A DNA stretch of 20,346 bases. Source: a virus. A model generated the notes under the pieces. That model was given only the letters and a program-made list of their open reading frames with translations. It had not been told where the DNA came from and made no database searches. The translations under genes were made by a program, and so were the position numbers. Numbering within the stretch: position 1 is the first letter of the stretch; the number at the start of each line of letters is the position of its first letter. Below, piece by piece: positions 14,147 to 20,346 of the stretch. The DNA lies in the IMG/VR virus record IMGVR_UViG_3300020463_002541, positions 1-20,346 of that record. One strand, 5' to 3'.

Positions 14147-16598
14147 TGATTTTGTAAAACCTATTATAATGGAAACTCCCGCAGATGACATGCGGAGGAA
14201 AGGTATTCCACCTGCATTAGAAAAAGCAGAACCAAATGCTATATTGTCAAGTCTATTAACTTTAGAATCTATACCATCAAGGTATTTTCTAGGGTACACA
14301 GATCCAGACCAAGCAGAACTTGATCAAAATGTTTCGCAGTACTATCATGTTGGATATGATTCCCAAGGCATTTTAGATCAGCCAGGTAATTGGCATGTTT
14401 ATATTGGTGGTACGAAAGATTTTTCAATCAGTAATCCAAATATCATTAACTTTTATAGAACTCTTTTCCCAGATGAAACAGAAGTTATTAGGAACGAAGA
14501 TGAAGTAGAAGTAATAAATTTAAAAGAATATCCCTTAAATACTGCAAAAGTAAGAGCAAAAGAATTAAAAGCATGGTGTAAAGCAGATGGTGGACAAACT
14601 AGGGCGGGCACTGATGGTCATTGGTTTAGGCTTAAAGGTGATGGCAAATTATCTAGAATAAAACAAGAGGAATTCGCTCTTTTACATAAAAAATTGATGC
14701 TTTTTTCTGGTTTTGATGAAAAAGGTAATAGAAGTTTAGAAAGTTTAGAAAAGCATAGGGAAGAAAACGAAAAAAGAATTTTAAATGATCGTGCTAGAGT
14801 AACTGCAACGCCATTAAAAGACGGAGATAAAGCACAGATCCCAGGATTTAAAGATCCTGACACAGGTAAAAGTATAGTTTTTATGTACAAAGGAACTCCA
14901 CCAGAAGGACATTGGGAGTCAGAATTTAGTGGCAAAATAACCGTAGGTTCTCCAGAACATGATATTTTAATGAATATAAAAGGTAAACAAAGTAATGGTG
15001 TAGATCTTTTAGAACCACCAGAACAATTAAAAATATTTGACATTTTAAGTAATCCTTTTAAACTTAGATCATATACAAAAAAGGGTATGAGATTCCAATT
15101 AAATCCAAAATTAAATGCAATGGGAAAATTATTTGGAGTAATTGGTGATGTTGCTGGATCATATATGAAAACAACTTATGATCTAAATAAAGTGGTAGCA
15201 GATTTTAGAAATAACAAAAAAGGTTTTAAGATATTAGCAGATAAATTTGGCACCTACAATTATGAAGATCCCGAAGGCAAACTATTTGATAAAACAAATG
15301 TTGACTCTTTTGTAAATGTATTACAAAAATCTATGATAAGAAATATAGATAAAGGTAATAAAGTAAAAGATGAAAAAGGAAACCTTGTAACTGTAAAAGA
15401 ACTTTATCCAGATTTTGTTACAATAAAAAAACTACTAGATGAAATAGCGGCAGATTATAAAAAAACTTATGGTAAAGATCCTGCACCATTAATGGTGAAT
15501 GATGATGATCCATTAACTTCTGTTAATAATCGAAGAGTAAAAGATAGAAAAACTTTTGATGCATATGGTGACAATATTTACAGGCTTCAAGATAAAATAA
15601 AATTTTTTGTTACACCTAATTTTAAAGAAGGAGATCTTGCTTTATATAAATTAGAATCTGGTGTAGATCGTGGCAAGTTTAGAGGTGTAAACATAGTATC
15701 ACTATTGGATAACAATTATAATTTGGTTATTGTACAAGACACTGATCAACATACTATGCCTCCTTTAGGCAGGATACAAGGTACTAATGAATTCGAACCT
15801 TTAACCAATATGGACCCACGAACACAAAAATATAGAGAAGAATTCACGAAAATACATAAATTTAGTTTACCAGAATATATTATAAAAGCAGACTATAATT
15901 TAGCCTATCTTGGAAAAAAATCAAATGTTGTTGATGGTGCAACTAAAGAGGATATACTAAAACTTAGTAATGCATATAAAGAATTATCTGGTTCAAAATG
16001 GAGTAATGCTCAAAGAAAAGATATTTTAAATAGATTTGGTATTTTTCTTATAAGAGGAGAAAAATTAAGGAAGTATAATCCAGATGCTGTAACAAAATTT
16101 ACTAAAGAAATAGATAACGAAATTAAACTTCTTCCCTCACCAGATACTGAATTAAAAAACCCATTATCAACAATTTTGGCAGATGATAACCAACTAGAAA
16201 AATATTTAAAGGAATTAGAAACATTAAGTTCTGTTAACAGAGACTTTACAACTGGAGAAAATGTCTACTTCTTTGCTGGAAAAAATACTAGTAAACAAGG
16301 ACAAATGATTACTGGCAGAGTAATAGGACCTATCAGAAATAAAGAAGGAAAGCCAGGAGCAACAGTAGGTTTCGAGCCAGGGCAAGAAGATCTTATTTGG
16401 CTTAAAACTAAAGACAATGATGGAAATGGATTTAACATTAGTAGAGAAAGTTTAATGACAGTACAACAAAAGGATGCCCTAGACAAGTTAGGATTAAGTC
16501 CTTTATTAGATGAGTACAAGGGTCAAAAAATTAATCCAAAAGAATTAATGCAAAAATATATACAAATGCTACAAGATGGTTCTGTTGATACAAAATGA
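14136..16598 (+). CDS. 820-aa protein of unknown function, late block
   Basis: I do not recognise this large protein. I chose the ATG at 14136, overlapping the preceding gene by 11 bases, over the in-frame 14073, because the upstream part lies wholly inside the previous gene. It also gives a short N-terminus, MLLDDFVKPIIMETPADD, containing I-M-E|T at residues 11-14, near the T4 prohead-protease consensus (I/L)xE|(A/G). Visible features are two small-domain-like beta segments near 190-260 and 480-560 (TPNFKEGDLALYKLESG), many Lys/Asp-rich helices, and a C-terminal domain with GENVYFFAGKNTSKQGQMI and IWLKTKDNDGNGFNISRESL. No transmembrane segment or enzyme motif is seen. Its late context and coupling (ATGA) to the ligase-like gene suggest a virion or packaged protein. 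Confidence 0.75.
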   Translation: MLLDDFVKPIIMETPADDMRRKGIPPALEKAEPNAILSSLLTLESIPSRYFLGYTDPDQAELDQNVSQYYHVGYDSQGILDQPGNWHVYIGGTKDFSISNPNIINFYRTLFPDETEVIRNEDEVEVINLKEYPLNTAKVRAKELKAWCKADGGQTRAGTDGHWFRLKGDGKLSRIKQEEFALLHKKLMLFSGFDEKGNRSLESLEKHREENEKRILNDRARVTATPLKDGDKAQIPGFKDPDTGKSIVFMYKGTPPEGHWESEFSGKITVGSPEHDILMNIKGKQSNGVDLLEPPEQLKIFDILSNPFKLRSYTKKGMRFQLNPKLNAMGKLFGVIGDVAGSYMKTTYDLNKVVADFRNNKKGFKILADKFGTYNYEDPEGKLFDKTNVDSFVNVLQKSMIRNIDKGNKVKDEKGNLVTVKELYPDFVTIKKLLDEIAADYKKTYGKDPAPLMVNDDDPLTSVNNRRVKDRKTFDAYGDNIYRLQDKIKFFVTPNFKEGDLALYKLESGVDRGKFRGVNIVSLLDNNYNLVIVQDTDQHTMPPLGRIQGTNEFEPLTNMDPRTQKYREEFTKIHKFSLPEYIIKADYNLAYLGKKSNVVDGATKEDILKLSNAYKELSGSKWSNAQRKDILNRFGIFLIRGEKLRKYNPDAVTKFTKEIDNEIKLLPSPDTELKNPLSTILADDNQLEKYLKELETLSSVNRDFTTGENVYFFAGKNTSKQGQMITGRVIGPIRNKEGKPGATVGFEPGQEDLIWLKTKDNDGNGFNISRESLMTVQQKDALDKLGLSPLLDEYKGQKINPKELMQKYIQMLQDGSVDTK

Positions 16599-17854
16599 AA
16601 TTTTTAGATGTTACAAAACCTCTAGTAACACAAATTATACTAGAAGCAGAAAATAAAAATACCCATTTAGAACATTTGGAAGATCATATTTTTAATAAAG
16701 GATATGATGGAGCCAAAGAAGCAGTGGATTATCTTCACAGTTTACATGAAATGCTGGAAGGCAGTAGTAAAACAAAAATATCTATGACAACAAAATGGGA
16801 CGGTGCTCCAGCAATAGTGTGTGGCAGAGATCCTGAATCTGGAAAGTTTTTTGTAGGTACAAAAGGTGTATTTGCACAAAGACCCAAATTAAATTTTACA
16901 GATAAAGACATATTACAAAATCATCCTGATCCTGGTTTACAGGAAATACTAAAAGTAGCATTACAAAATTTATCCAAGTTAAACATAGATACAGTTGTGC
17001 AAGGCGATATGCTTTTTAAAAAAGACACAGTCCAAACAGGCACAATAGATGGAGATAAGGTTGTTTATTTTAAACCAAATACAATTATATATGCTGTACC
17101 TCAAGACAGCGAATTAGCAAAGCAAATACAACAAGCAGAAATGGGTATAGTTTTTCATACTGAATATGTAGGAGGACCTACACTAGCAGACACCTCAGCA
17201 AAGTTTGGATATAATAGTAATGAATTAAATAAAAATCCTGATGTTTGGTTTAGAGATGCTACTATAAAGGACCTTAGTGGTACTGTAACACTTACAGAAC
17301 AGGAAAGTGTTGATTTAATTAAAGCAATTACTGATGCTAATAGTTATCTAACAAAAATAGGTAAGCCAATGTTTGACTGGATAGGCAAAGGTTCAGATGT
17401 AATTGGTAAAGATTTTATACAATATCTAAAAGCACATGTAAACAGTAATATCAGACAAGGATATATTGAGCAAGAGCCTGCCAAATTTGCAAGTGAGTTT
17501 ACACAAAGTTATATTGCTCGTATGGAAAAAAAGATTGAAGGATACAAAACAGAAAAAAAACAAGAAGAATATAGGAAAATTTTAGTAGAAGGTGTAAAAT
17601 TTTTAAAAGAACATGTAAACAGTATTGTAGGTGTATATGACTTATATACTAAACTTATTGGTGCAAAAAATTTAATAGTGCAAAAATTAGAAACTATAAG
17701 ACAAATGCCTACATTTAAAGAAACAGAAAACGGATTTGAGGTAACAGCAGAGGAAGGATTTGTTGCAGTAGACAGAACAGGAAATGCTTTAAAAATTATT
17801 GACAGATTAGAGTTTAGTAGATTAAACTTTGGTTCAGGGAGGCCTGGAGAATAA
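16595..17854 (+). CDS. ligase-like nucleotidyltransferase-fold protein, possible packaged enzyme
   Basis: The 419-residue protein carries an arrangement like that of covalent nucleotidyltransferases (DNA/RNA ligases, capping enzymes). TTKWDGAPAIV (65-75) matches motif I KxDG with Lys67 as the candidate adenylated lysine. FVGTKGVF (86-93) resembles motif Ia (SRxG). VVQGDMLF (134-141) resembles motif III. GIVFHTEY (184-191) resembles IIIa. AEEGFVAVDR (385-394) resembles motif IV EGxV, and ALKIIDRLEF (398-407) resembles motif V. A ~190-residue, mostly helical insert separates IIIa from IV, unlike standard ligases. N-terminal ILEA (15-18) fits the T4 prohead protease consensus (I/L)xE|A. I recall it as a conserved cyanophage protein of unknown function. 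Catalytic activity is inferred, not shown. Confidence 0.7.
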   Translation: MKFLDVTKPLVTQIILEAENKNTHLEHLEDHIFNKGYDGAKEAVDYLHSLHEMLEGSSKTKISMTTKWDGAPAIVCGRDPESGKFFVGTKGVFAQRPKLNFTDKDILQNHPDPGLQEILKVALQNLSKLNIDTVVQGDMLFKKDTVQTGTIDGDKVVYFKPNTIIYAVPQDSELAKQIQQAEMGIVFHTEYVGGPTLADTSAKFGYNSNELNKNPDVWFRDATIKDLSGTVTLTEQESVDLIKAITDANSYLTKIGKPMFDWIGKGSDVIGKDFIQYLKAHVNSNIRQGYIEQEPAKFASEFTQSYIARMEKKIEGYKTEKKQEEYRKILVEGVKFLKEHVNSIVGVYDLYTKLIGAKNLIVQKLETIRQMPTFKETENGFEVTAEEGFVAVDRTGNALKIIDRLEFSRLNFGSGRPGE

Positions 17855-18651
17855 TGGAATTAGACTTTTTAGATAATGAAATCACAGAAGGCAGACTTTT
17901 TAGAACTTCTCGTAATTACAAAAACTTAACTGGCCGTAATGTTGCAGATTTATTTTACTTAACCAGTTTAGCAATATACATAATGGAAAAGGATAGTAAG
18001 CAATCTGATTTTGCAAGAGCATACGCAAAACGTACTACTCAATACGGTCCTTATTCTTTATTTAGAACACATGCAACAGACCTATATTTGTTGGGATATG
18101 TAATTGATAATCCAGACAACGACAATATAATACTTAAAGATCATATAAACAGTACAAATTTTTTAAAAGGAATCAAATTAACAAATAGGAGACATTGGAA
18201 CTTTTTTAATAAAATAGGCAGAGGTGCTATTGTTGATGGACCAGTATCATTTTTTATTAGTTTGGAAAATCAACTTAAAATAAAAGATGCCAGATACAAA
18301 TCCTGGAGAAGATTTGCAACAGATTGGCAAAGTACTAAATTTAGATCTAAGCAATATGTTACATCAAAAATTATACAAGAATTTAGGCGTATAGGTTTAG
18401 GTAGCGAAATGATGGCACCATTACAAACAATGACTAAATACAGAAGTTATGATGTAATTAGCAAATATAAAAAGAAGCCTAGCACTAGCAGAAAAGTTGC
18501 AGGTGCAGTAGCAGGTGCAGTAGCAGGAAGATATGCAGGTAAAAAGATAGCACAAAAATTTGGCAAAGATGTAGATAAATATAAGAGAGCAGGTACAGGC
18601 ATCGGCGCAATAGCAGGATATTGGGCCGGAGGAAGACAAAGGCAATCATGA
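17854..18651 (+). CDS. basic protein with C-terminal glycine zippers, late block
   Basis: The 265-residue protein is basic (many Lys/Arg, Tyr, Phe). Residues 216-229 (AGAVAGAVAGRYAG) and 247-260 (GTGIGAIAGYWAGG) are glycine-zipper motifs, which pack helices in membranes or oligomers, separated by a lysine-rich linker. The N-terminus contains E-I-T-E|G (9-13), an exact match to the T4 prohead-protease consensus (I/L)xE|(A/G). No enzyme motif is visible in residues 20-210. It is coupled to the ligase-like gene by TAATG and to the next gene by ATGA. A membrane-active or DNA-binding internal head protein is a reasonable guess, no more. Confidence 0.72.
   Translation: MELDFLDNEITEGRLFRTSRNYKNLTGRNVADLFYLTSLAIYIMEKDSKQSDFARAYAKRTTQYGPYSLFRTHATDLYLLGYVIDNPDNDNIILKDHINSTNFLKGIKLTNRRHWNFFNKIGRGAIVDGPVSFFISLENQLKIKDARYKSWRRFATDWQSTKFRSKQYVTSKIIQEFRRIGLGSEMMAPLQTMTKYRSYDVISKYKKKPSTSRKVAGAVAGAVAGRYAGKKIAQKFGKDVDKYKRAGTGIGAIAGYWAGGRQRQS
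18499..18527 (+). repeat. 12-nt in-frame tandem repeat in glycine-zipper region
   Basis: The unit GCAGGTGCAGTA occurs twice in succession (18499-18510, 18511-18522) and is followed by a partial copy. It encodes AGAV-AGAV and could expand or contract by slippage without shifting the frame. Confidence 0.7.
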
Positions 18652-19181
18652 AAATTAATGAAATAATATTAAAGGAAGAATTAGACCAAAAAGAAGCCGA
18701 TATGGTTTATCAGGGACTTATTTCTTCTAGTGATCCATATGACAGACAAGTTGCTCAATCGTTTATGAAAACTAGAAACGATCCTAGGCATGCATCTGTG
18801 GATTCTGCTCAACAGGCGGCTGAAACACAGGCTCGTAATGAAATGAAGAAAAAAGTTGCTAAAATTAAACAAGCAGAAGCAGACGGTAAAATTAAAGTAC
18901 AAGAACCTAATAAACAATCAGAAAAAACAAAAAGAGAGTACAGTGATAAGTTTTATGGAAACCAATATGTTCAAATTAAAGGTGATACAGCATTAGTACA
19001 AGATCTTAAAAAATATTTGCCTGTTATAGATCAAGGAATTGTAAAAGCAACTAGTTCGGGTTTAGTTTCAGGTGCAAATTTATCAGGTGCTTTTGACACA
19101 GGTCTAATGGGTCTCTTACCCGCAACAACTGTTAAATATCAATCTAAATTTGGCAGTAAACCAGGATACTTACAAAAATAA
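18648..19181 (+). CDS. 177-aa hypothetical protein, late block
   Basis: I chose the ATG at 18648, which overlaps the preceding stop as ATGA, over the in-frame 18621. The resulting N-terminus MKINEIILKEELDQ resembles the short starts of T4 internal and core proteins. It contains L-K-E|E at 8-11, near but not matching the protease consensus. The middle (about 55-105) is a charged, Ala/Lys/Glu-rich helix or coiled coil, and the C-terminal 70 residues (YVQIKGDTALVQDLKKYLPV onward, then a Gly/Ser/Leu-rich part) look globular. No known domain is recognised. It is the last gene of the block, followed by a 103-base non-coding stretch. Confidence 0.72.
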   Translation: MKINEIILKEELDQKEADMVYQGLISSSDPYDRQVAQSFMKTRNDPRHASVDSAQQAAETQARNEMKKKVAKIKQAEADGKIKVQEPNKQSEKTKREYSDKFYGNQYVQIKGDTALVQDLKKYLPVIDQGIVKATSSGLVSGANLSGAFDTGLMGLLPATTVKYQSKFGSKPGYLQK

Positions 19182-19189
19182 ATATTTTT
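19174..19189 (+). other. AT-only hairpin at the end of the late block
   Basis: AAAAATA-AA-TATTTTT is a perfect inverted repeat spanning the stop codon and ending in five Ts. It could act as a weak terminator, but has no GC pairs and so may be chance in AT-rich DNA. Confidence 0.3.
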
Positions 19190-19230
19190 ATTCAAAGTTA
19201 AGATCTATAACTAATTTTTTATACAATTTA

Positions 19231-19238
19231 GATAAATA
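19231..19238 (+). promoter_or_regulatory. T4-type late promoter GATAAATA
   Basis: An exact GATAAATA lies 46 bases before the 89-aa gene at 19285, leaving a leader of about 40 bases with a hairpin and a good ribosome site. Confidence 0.8.
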
Positions 19239-19247
19239 AATGTAACG

Positions 19248-19262
19248 GCGATAAAATATCGC
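19248..19262 (+). promoter_or_regulatory. 5'-leader hairpin
   Basis: GCGATA-AAA-TATCGC is a perfect 6-bp stem with a 3-base loop, starting about 4 bases after the predicted transcript start and ahead of the ribosome site (AGGAG at 19273-19277). Such 5' hairpins can protect mRNA from 5'-end-dependent decay. Confidence 0.6.
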
Positions 19263-19284
19263 TAAACAATTTAGGAGAATTAAA

Positions 19285-19554
19285 ATGGCACAAGCAGATA
19301 GAAGAGCGGCGGCACCAATTGAAGTATTTGGTAAAGATGTATTCTTAAAAAGTTTTCAACAACAAGCAGGAAATATATCACAATCACAATTGAATGCATT
19401 AGTCAGTTCAGTACAAAACTTAAACTTAACAATTTTAAAAGTTGGATCTTTTACAGCAGGTGCACAGGCAACTGTAAACTTTGTATTAGAAGGTGCAGAC
19501 AACCTAGCAAACGGTGACCTAGCAGGACACGTTATTGGTGATGTCTCATTCTAA
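19285..19554 (+). CDS. 89-aa small virion protein candidate A
   Basis: The protein starts MAQADRRAAAPIEVFGKDVF and has a helix-like middle (SQLNALVSSVQNL, about 38-50) and a beta-like end (LTILKVGSFTAGAQATVNFV). It has a private late promoter, leader hairpin, strong ribosome site (AGGAG) and a downstream terminator, so it is probably made in large amounts as a single-gene mRNA. The region LTILKVGSF...QATVNFVLEG resembles LSILGMSAL...QTIAFMVDG in the next protein, suggesting the two are distant paralogs. A minor structural or decoration role is inferred from expression signals; no family is recognised. Confidence 0.75.
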   Translation: MAQADRRAAAPIEVFGKDVFLKSFQQQAGNISQSQLNALVSSVQNLNLTILKVGSFTAGAQATVNFVLEGADNLANGDLAGHVIGDVSF

Positions 19555-19575
19555 GTTTAATTAACTTATTTAAAA

Positions 19576-19602
19576 AATCCTCACTAGTTGGGGATTTTTT
19601 TT
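19576..19602 (+). terminator. rho-independent terminator 1
   Basis: AATCCTCA and its partner TGGGGATT form an 8-bp stem including one T-G pair and a 5-base loop (CTAGT), extended by flanking A/T pairs and followed by eight Ts. It ends the 89-aa gene's transcript. Confidence 0.85.
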
Positions 19603-19614
19603 GACTTTAAAAAA

Positions 19615-19622
19615 GATAAATA
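19615..19622 (+). promoter_or_regulatory. T4-type late promoter GATAAATA
   Basis: An exact GATAAATA, 12 bases after the terminator's T run, serves the 123-aa gene at 19668. Confidence 0.8.
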
Positions 19623-19632
19623 CTTGCATAGG

Positions 19633-19646
19633 ATACTTTTAAGTAT
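19633..19646 (+). promoter_or_regulatory. 5'-leader hairpin
   Basis: ATACTT-TT-AAGTAT is a perfect 6-bp inverted repeat placed 10 bases after the late promoter core, nearly the same spacing as the hairpin at 19248. The ribosome site AGGAG follows at 19656-19660. Confidence 0.5.
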
Positions 19647-19667
19647 TCAGTAACATAGGAGAATAAC

Positions 19668-20039
19668 ATGGCACAAACTAAAGTAAATCCTGTATATGTA
19701 GATGAAGAAAAGTTTTTTATTGGTCTTAAACCAACGTTTTTTGAAGTAACGTTTGGAGCGGCCGTAAACGCAAAAACTGGACCTGAAAGTACAATACAGA
19801 CAGTTATACATGCTATTTTAAATGAAAATCTTTCAATCCTAGGCATGAGTGCATTGTATGACACAAACCAAACAATAGCATTTATGGTTGATGGTGAAAA
19901 AGGCACTGACACATATGACGGTTCAAACAGTGAAACCCTAGCGGTTCACTTAGAAGACGTTATTCAAGCATTAGGAACAGTTGACGGAATCAACTTAGCA
20001 AGTGCTTCATGTACAGCAAAAACATTTGTATTAGCATAA
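19668..20039 (+). CDS. 123-aa small virion protein candidate B
   Basis: The protein starts MAQTKVNPVYVDEEKFFIGL. It shows a helix (IQTVIHAILNENL) followed by beta-like segments (SILGMSALYDTNQTIAFMVDG) that parallel candidate A, then a second helix (LAVHLEDVIQALGTVDGINL) and a terminal strand. Its own GATAAATA promoter, leader hairpin, AGGAG ribosome site and terminator form a self-contained late cassette. No family is recognised. A repeated structural or decoration protein is the simplest reading. Confidence 0.75.
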   Translation: MAQTKVNPVYVDEEKFFIGLKPTFFEVTFGAAVNAKTGPESTIQTVIHAILNENLSILGMSALYDTNQTIAFMVDGEKGTDTYDGSNSETLAVHLEDVIQALGTVDGINLASASCTAKTFVLA

Positions 20040-20058
20040 CCTTAAAAAGGTAAAAAAG

Positions 20059-20085
20059 AATCCTCACTTAGTGGGGATTTTTTTT
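20059..20085 (+). terminator. rho-independent terminator 2
   Basis: AATCCTCAC-TTA-GTGGGGATT forms a 9-bp stem (one T-G pair) with a 3-base loop, followed by a run of Ts. It is almost identical in sequence to terminator 1. Confidence 0.88.
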
Positions 20086-20106
20086 GATCTGGAAATCTGA
20101 AATCCT

Positions 20107-20114
20107 GATAAATA
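20107..20114 (+). promoter_or_regulatory. T4-type late promoter GATAAATA
   Basis: An exact GATAAATA lies 20 bases before the ATG at 20135. The leader here is short and has no hairpin. Confidence 0.8.
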
Positions 20115-20134
20115 GTACAAAGACGGAGACACAC

Positions 20135-20346
20135 ATGAGTTTACCAAATAGAAGTGGAGCAATGGGTAGCAGTGAAGTGCTATCAAGTAATATAGAATAT
20201 TACTCGTTATTCACAAAAATAGATATTACCAGTACTGGAGACTTTACTGATAACACACAAAAAGATTTTGAAAGTGTTGTACAAGTAATAGGATTAAGGG
20301 CACAACCAGTTGTTATGAATAATCCTGTTAATCTGAATGGCGCAGG
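20135..20346 (+). CDS. small virion protein candidate C, 3' end cut by window
   Basis: The frame is open to the right edge, giving 70 visible codons starting MSLPNRSGAMGSSEVLSSNI. CGGAG (20124-20128) is a fair ribosome site, and the gene has its own late promoter. The stretch TQKDFESVVQVIGLRAQPVVM resembles the helix-then-strand region SQLNALVSSVQNLNLTILKV of candidate A, so it may be a third member of the same family. This was read by eye over a short stretch. Structural role inferred from the promoter and neighbours. Confidence 0.65.
   Translation, partial: MSLPNRSGAMGSSEVLSSNIEYYSLFTKIDITSTGDFTDNTQKDFESVVQVIGLRAQPVVMNNPVNLNGA

Noticed and set aside
14618-15043. 141-codon leftward open frame opposite the 820-aa gene
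   Set aside because: Antisense shadow with low-complexity Ser/Leu/Pro content and no expression signals.
18574-18581. GATAAATA inside the glycine-zipper gene, 67 bases before the next ATG
   Set aside because: It lies in coding sequence as Asp-Lys-Tyr codons; with such AT-rich DNA a chance match is likely and the downstream gene is already coupled by ATGA.
1-20346. CRISPR arrays, tRNA genes, rRNA genes, insertion sequences
   Set aside because: I saw no regularly spaced repeats, cloverleaf sequences with CCA-type ends, rRNA segments or transposase genes with terminal repeats.

Overview
The window looks like part of the genome of an AT-rich, T4-like marine myovirus. The evidence is a set of recognisable T4 replication and recombination genes (UvsW-type helicase, gp61-type primase, gp41-type helicase), T4-style late promoters (GATAAATA, plus one TATAAATA), dense packing with ATGA/TAATG overlaps, and many small proteins of the kind I remember from cyanophages and pelagiphages. 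The host is not shown. The AT-rich coding suggests an AT-rich Gram-negative marine bacterium, and an outer-membrane receptor gene fits a Gram-negative host.

Layout. 1-1580 is the 3' part of a TonB-dependent outer-membrane receptor gene, unusual in a phage. 1592-9300 is a long rightward run headed by uvsW and its own sigma70-type promoter. It contains two unknown proteins, a kinase-nucleotidyltransferase fusion, a MazG-like pyrophosphohydrolase, a 57-aa membrane protein, a GIY-YIG protein overlapping another gene, adenine phosphoribosyltransferase, a possible gp62-like clamp-loader subunit, a zinc-finger protein, a 59-aa protein, a 2OG-Fe(II) oxygenase-like protein and a 191-aa miniature relative of the DnaE polymerase palm. 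9297-9680 holds the only leftward gene. Back-to-back late promoters at 9686-9710 serve it and a beta-rich structural protein (9735-10538). A second sigma70-type promoter then starts primase, a 54-aa membrane protein, an SGNH hydrolase and the gp41 helicase (10573-13837).

From 13839 the region appears late. A GATAAATA promoter precedes an 89-aa protein and four tightly coupled genes (14136-19181). Those four share short N-termini resembling T4 capsid-targeting sequences cut by the prohead protease; one carries ligase-type nucleotidyltransferase motifs and one ends in glycine zippers. The right end (19231-20346) has three small genes, each with its own GATAAATA promoter. The first two have 5'-leader hairpins and nearly identical terminators, and the encoded proteins look related to each other.

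How it fits together. Early/middle genes supply replication (61, 41, UvsW, perhaps gp62) and nucleotide metabolism (MazG, APRT, kinase-nucleotidyltransferase). Late genes supply virion parts and possibly proteins packaged in the head. The most notable items are the receptor, the mini-DnaE protein, the ligase-like protein with a capsid-targeting-like N-terminus, and two or three genes whose predicted transcription start coincides with the start codon. Functional calls rest on motifs read by eye; no database search was possible.
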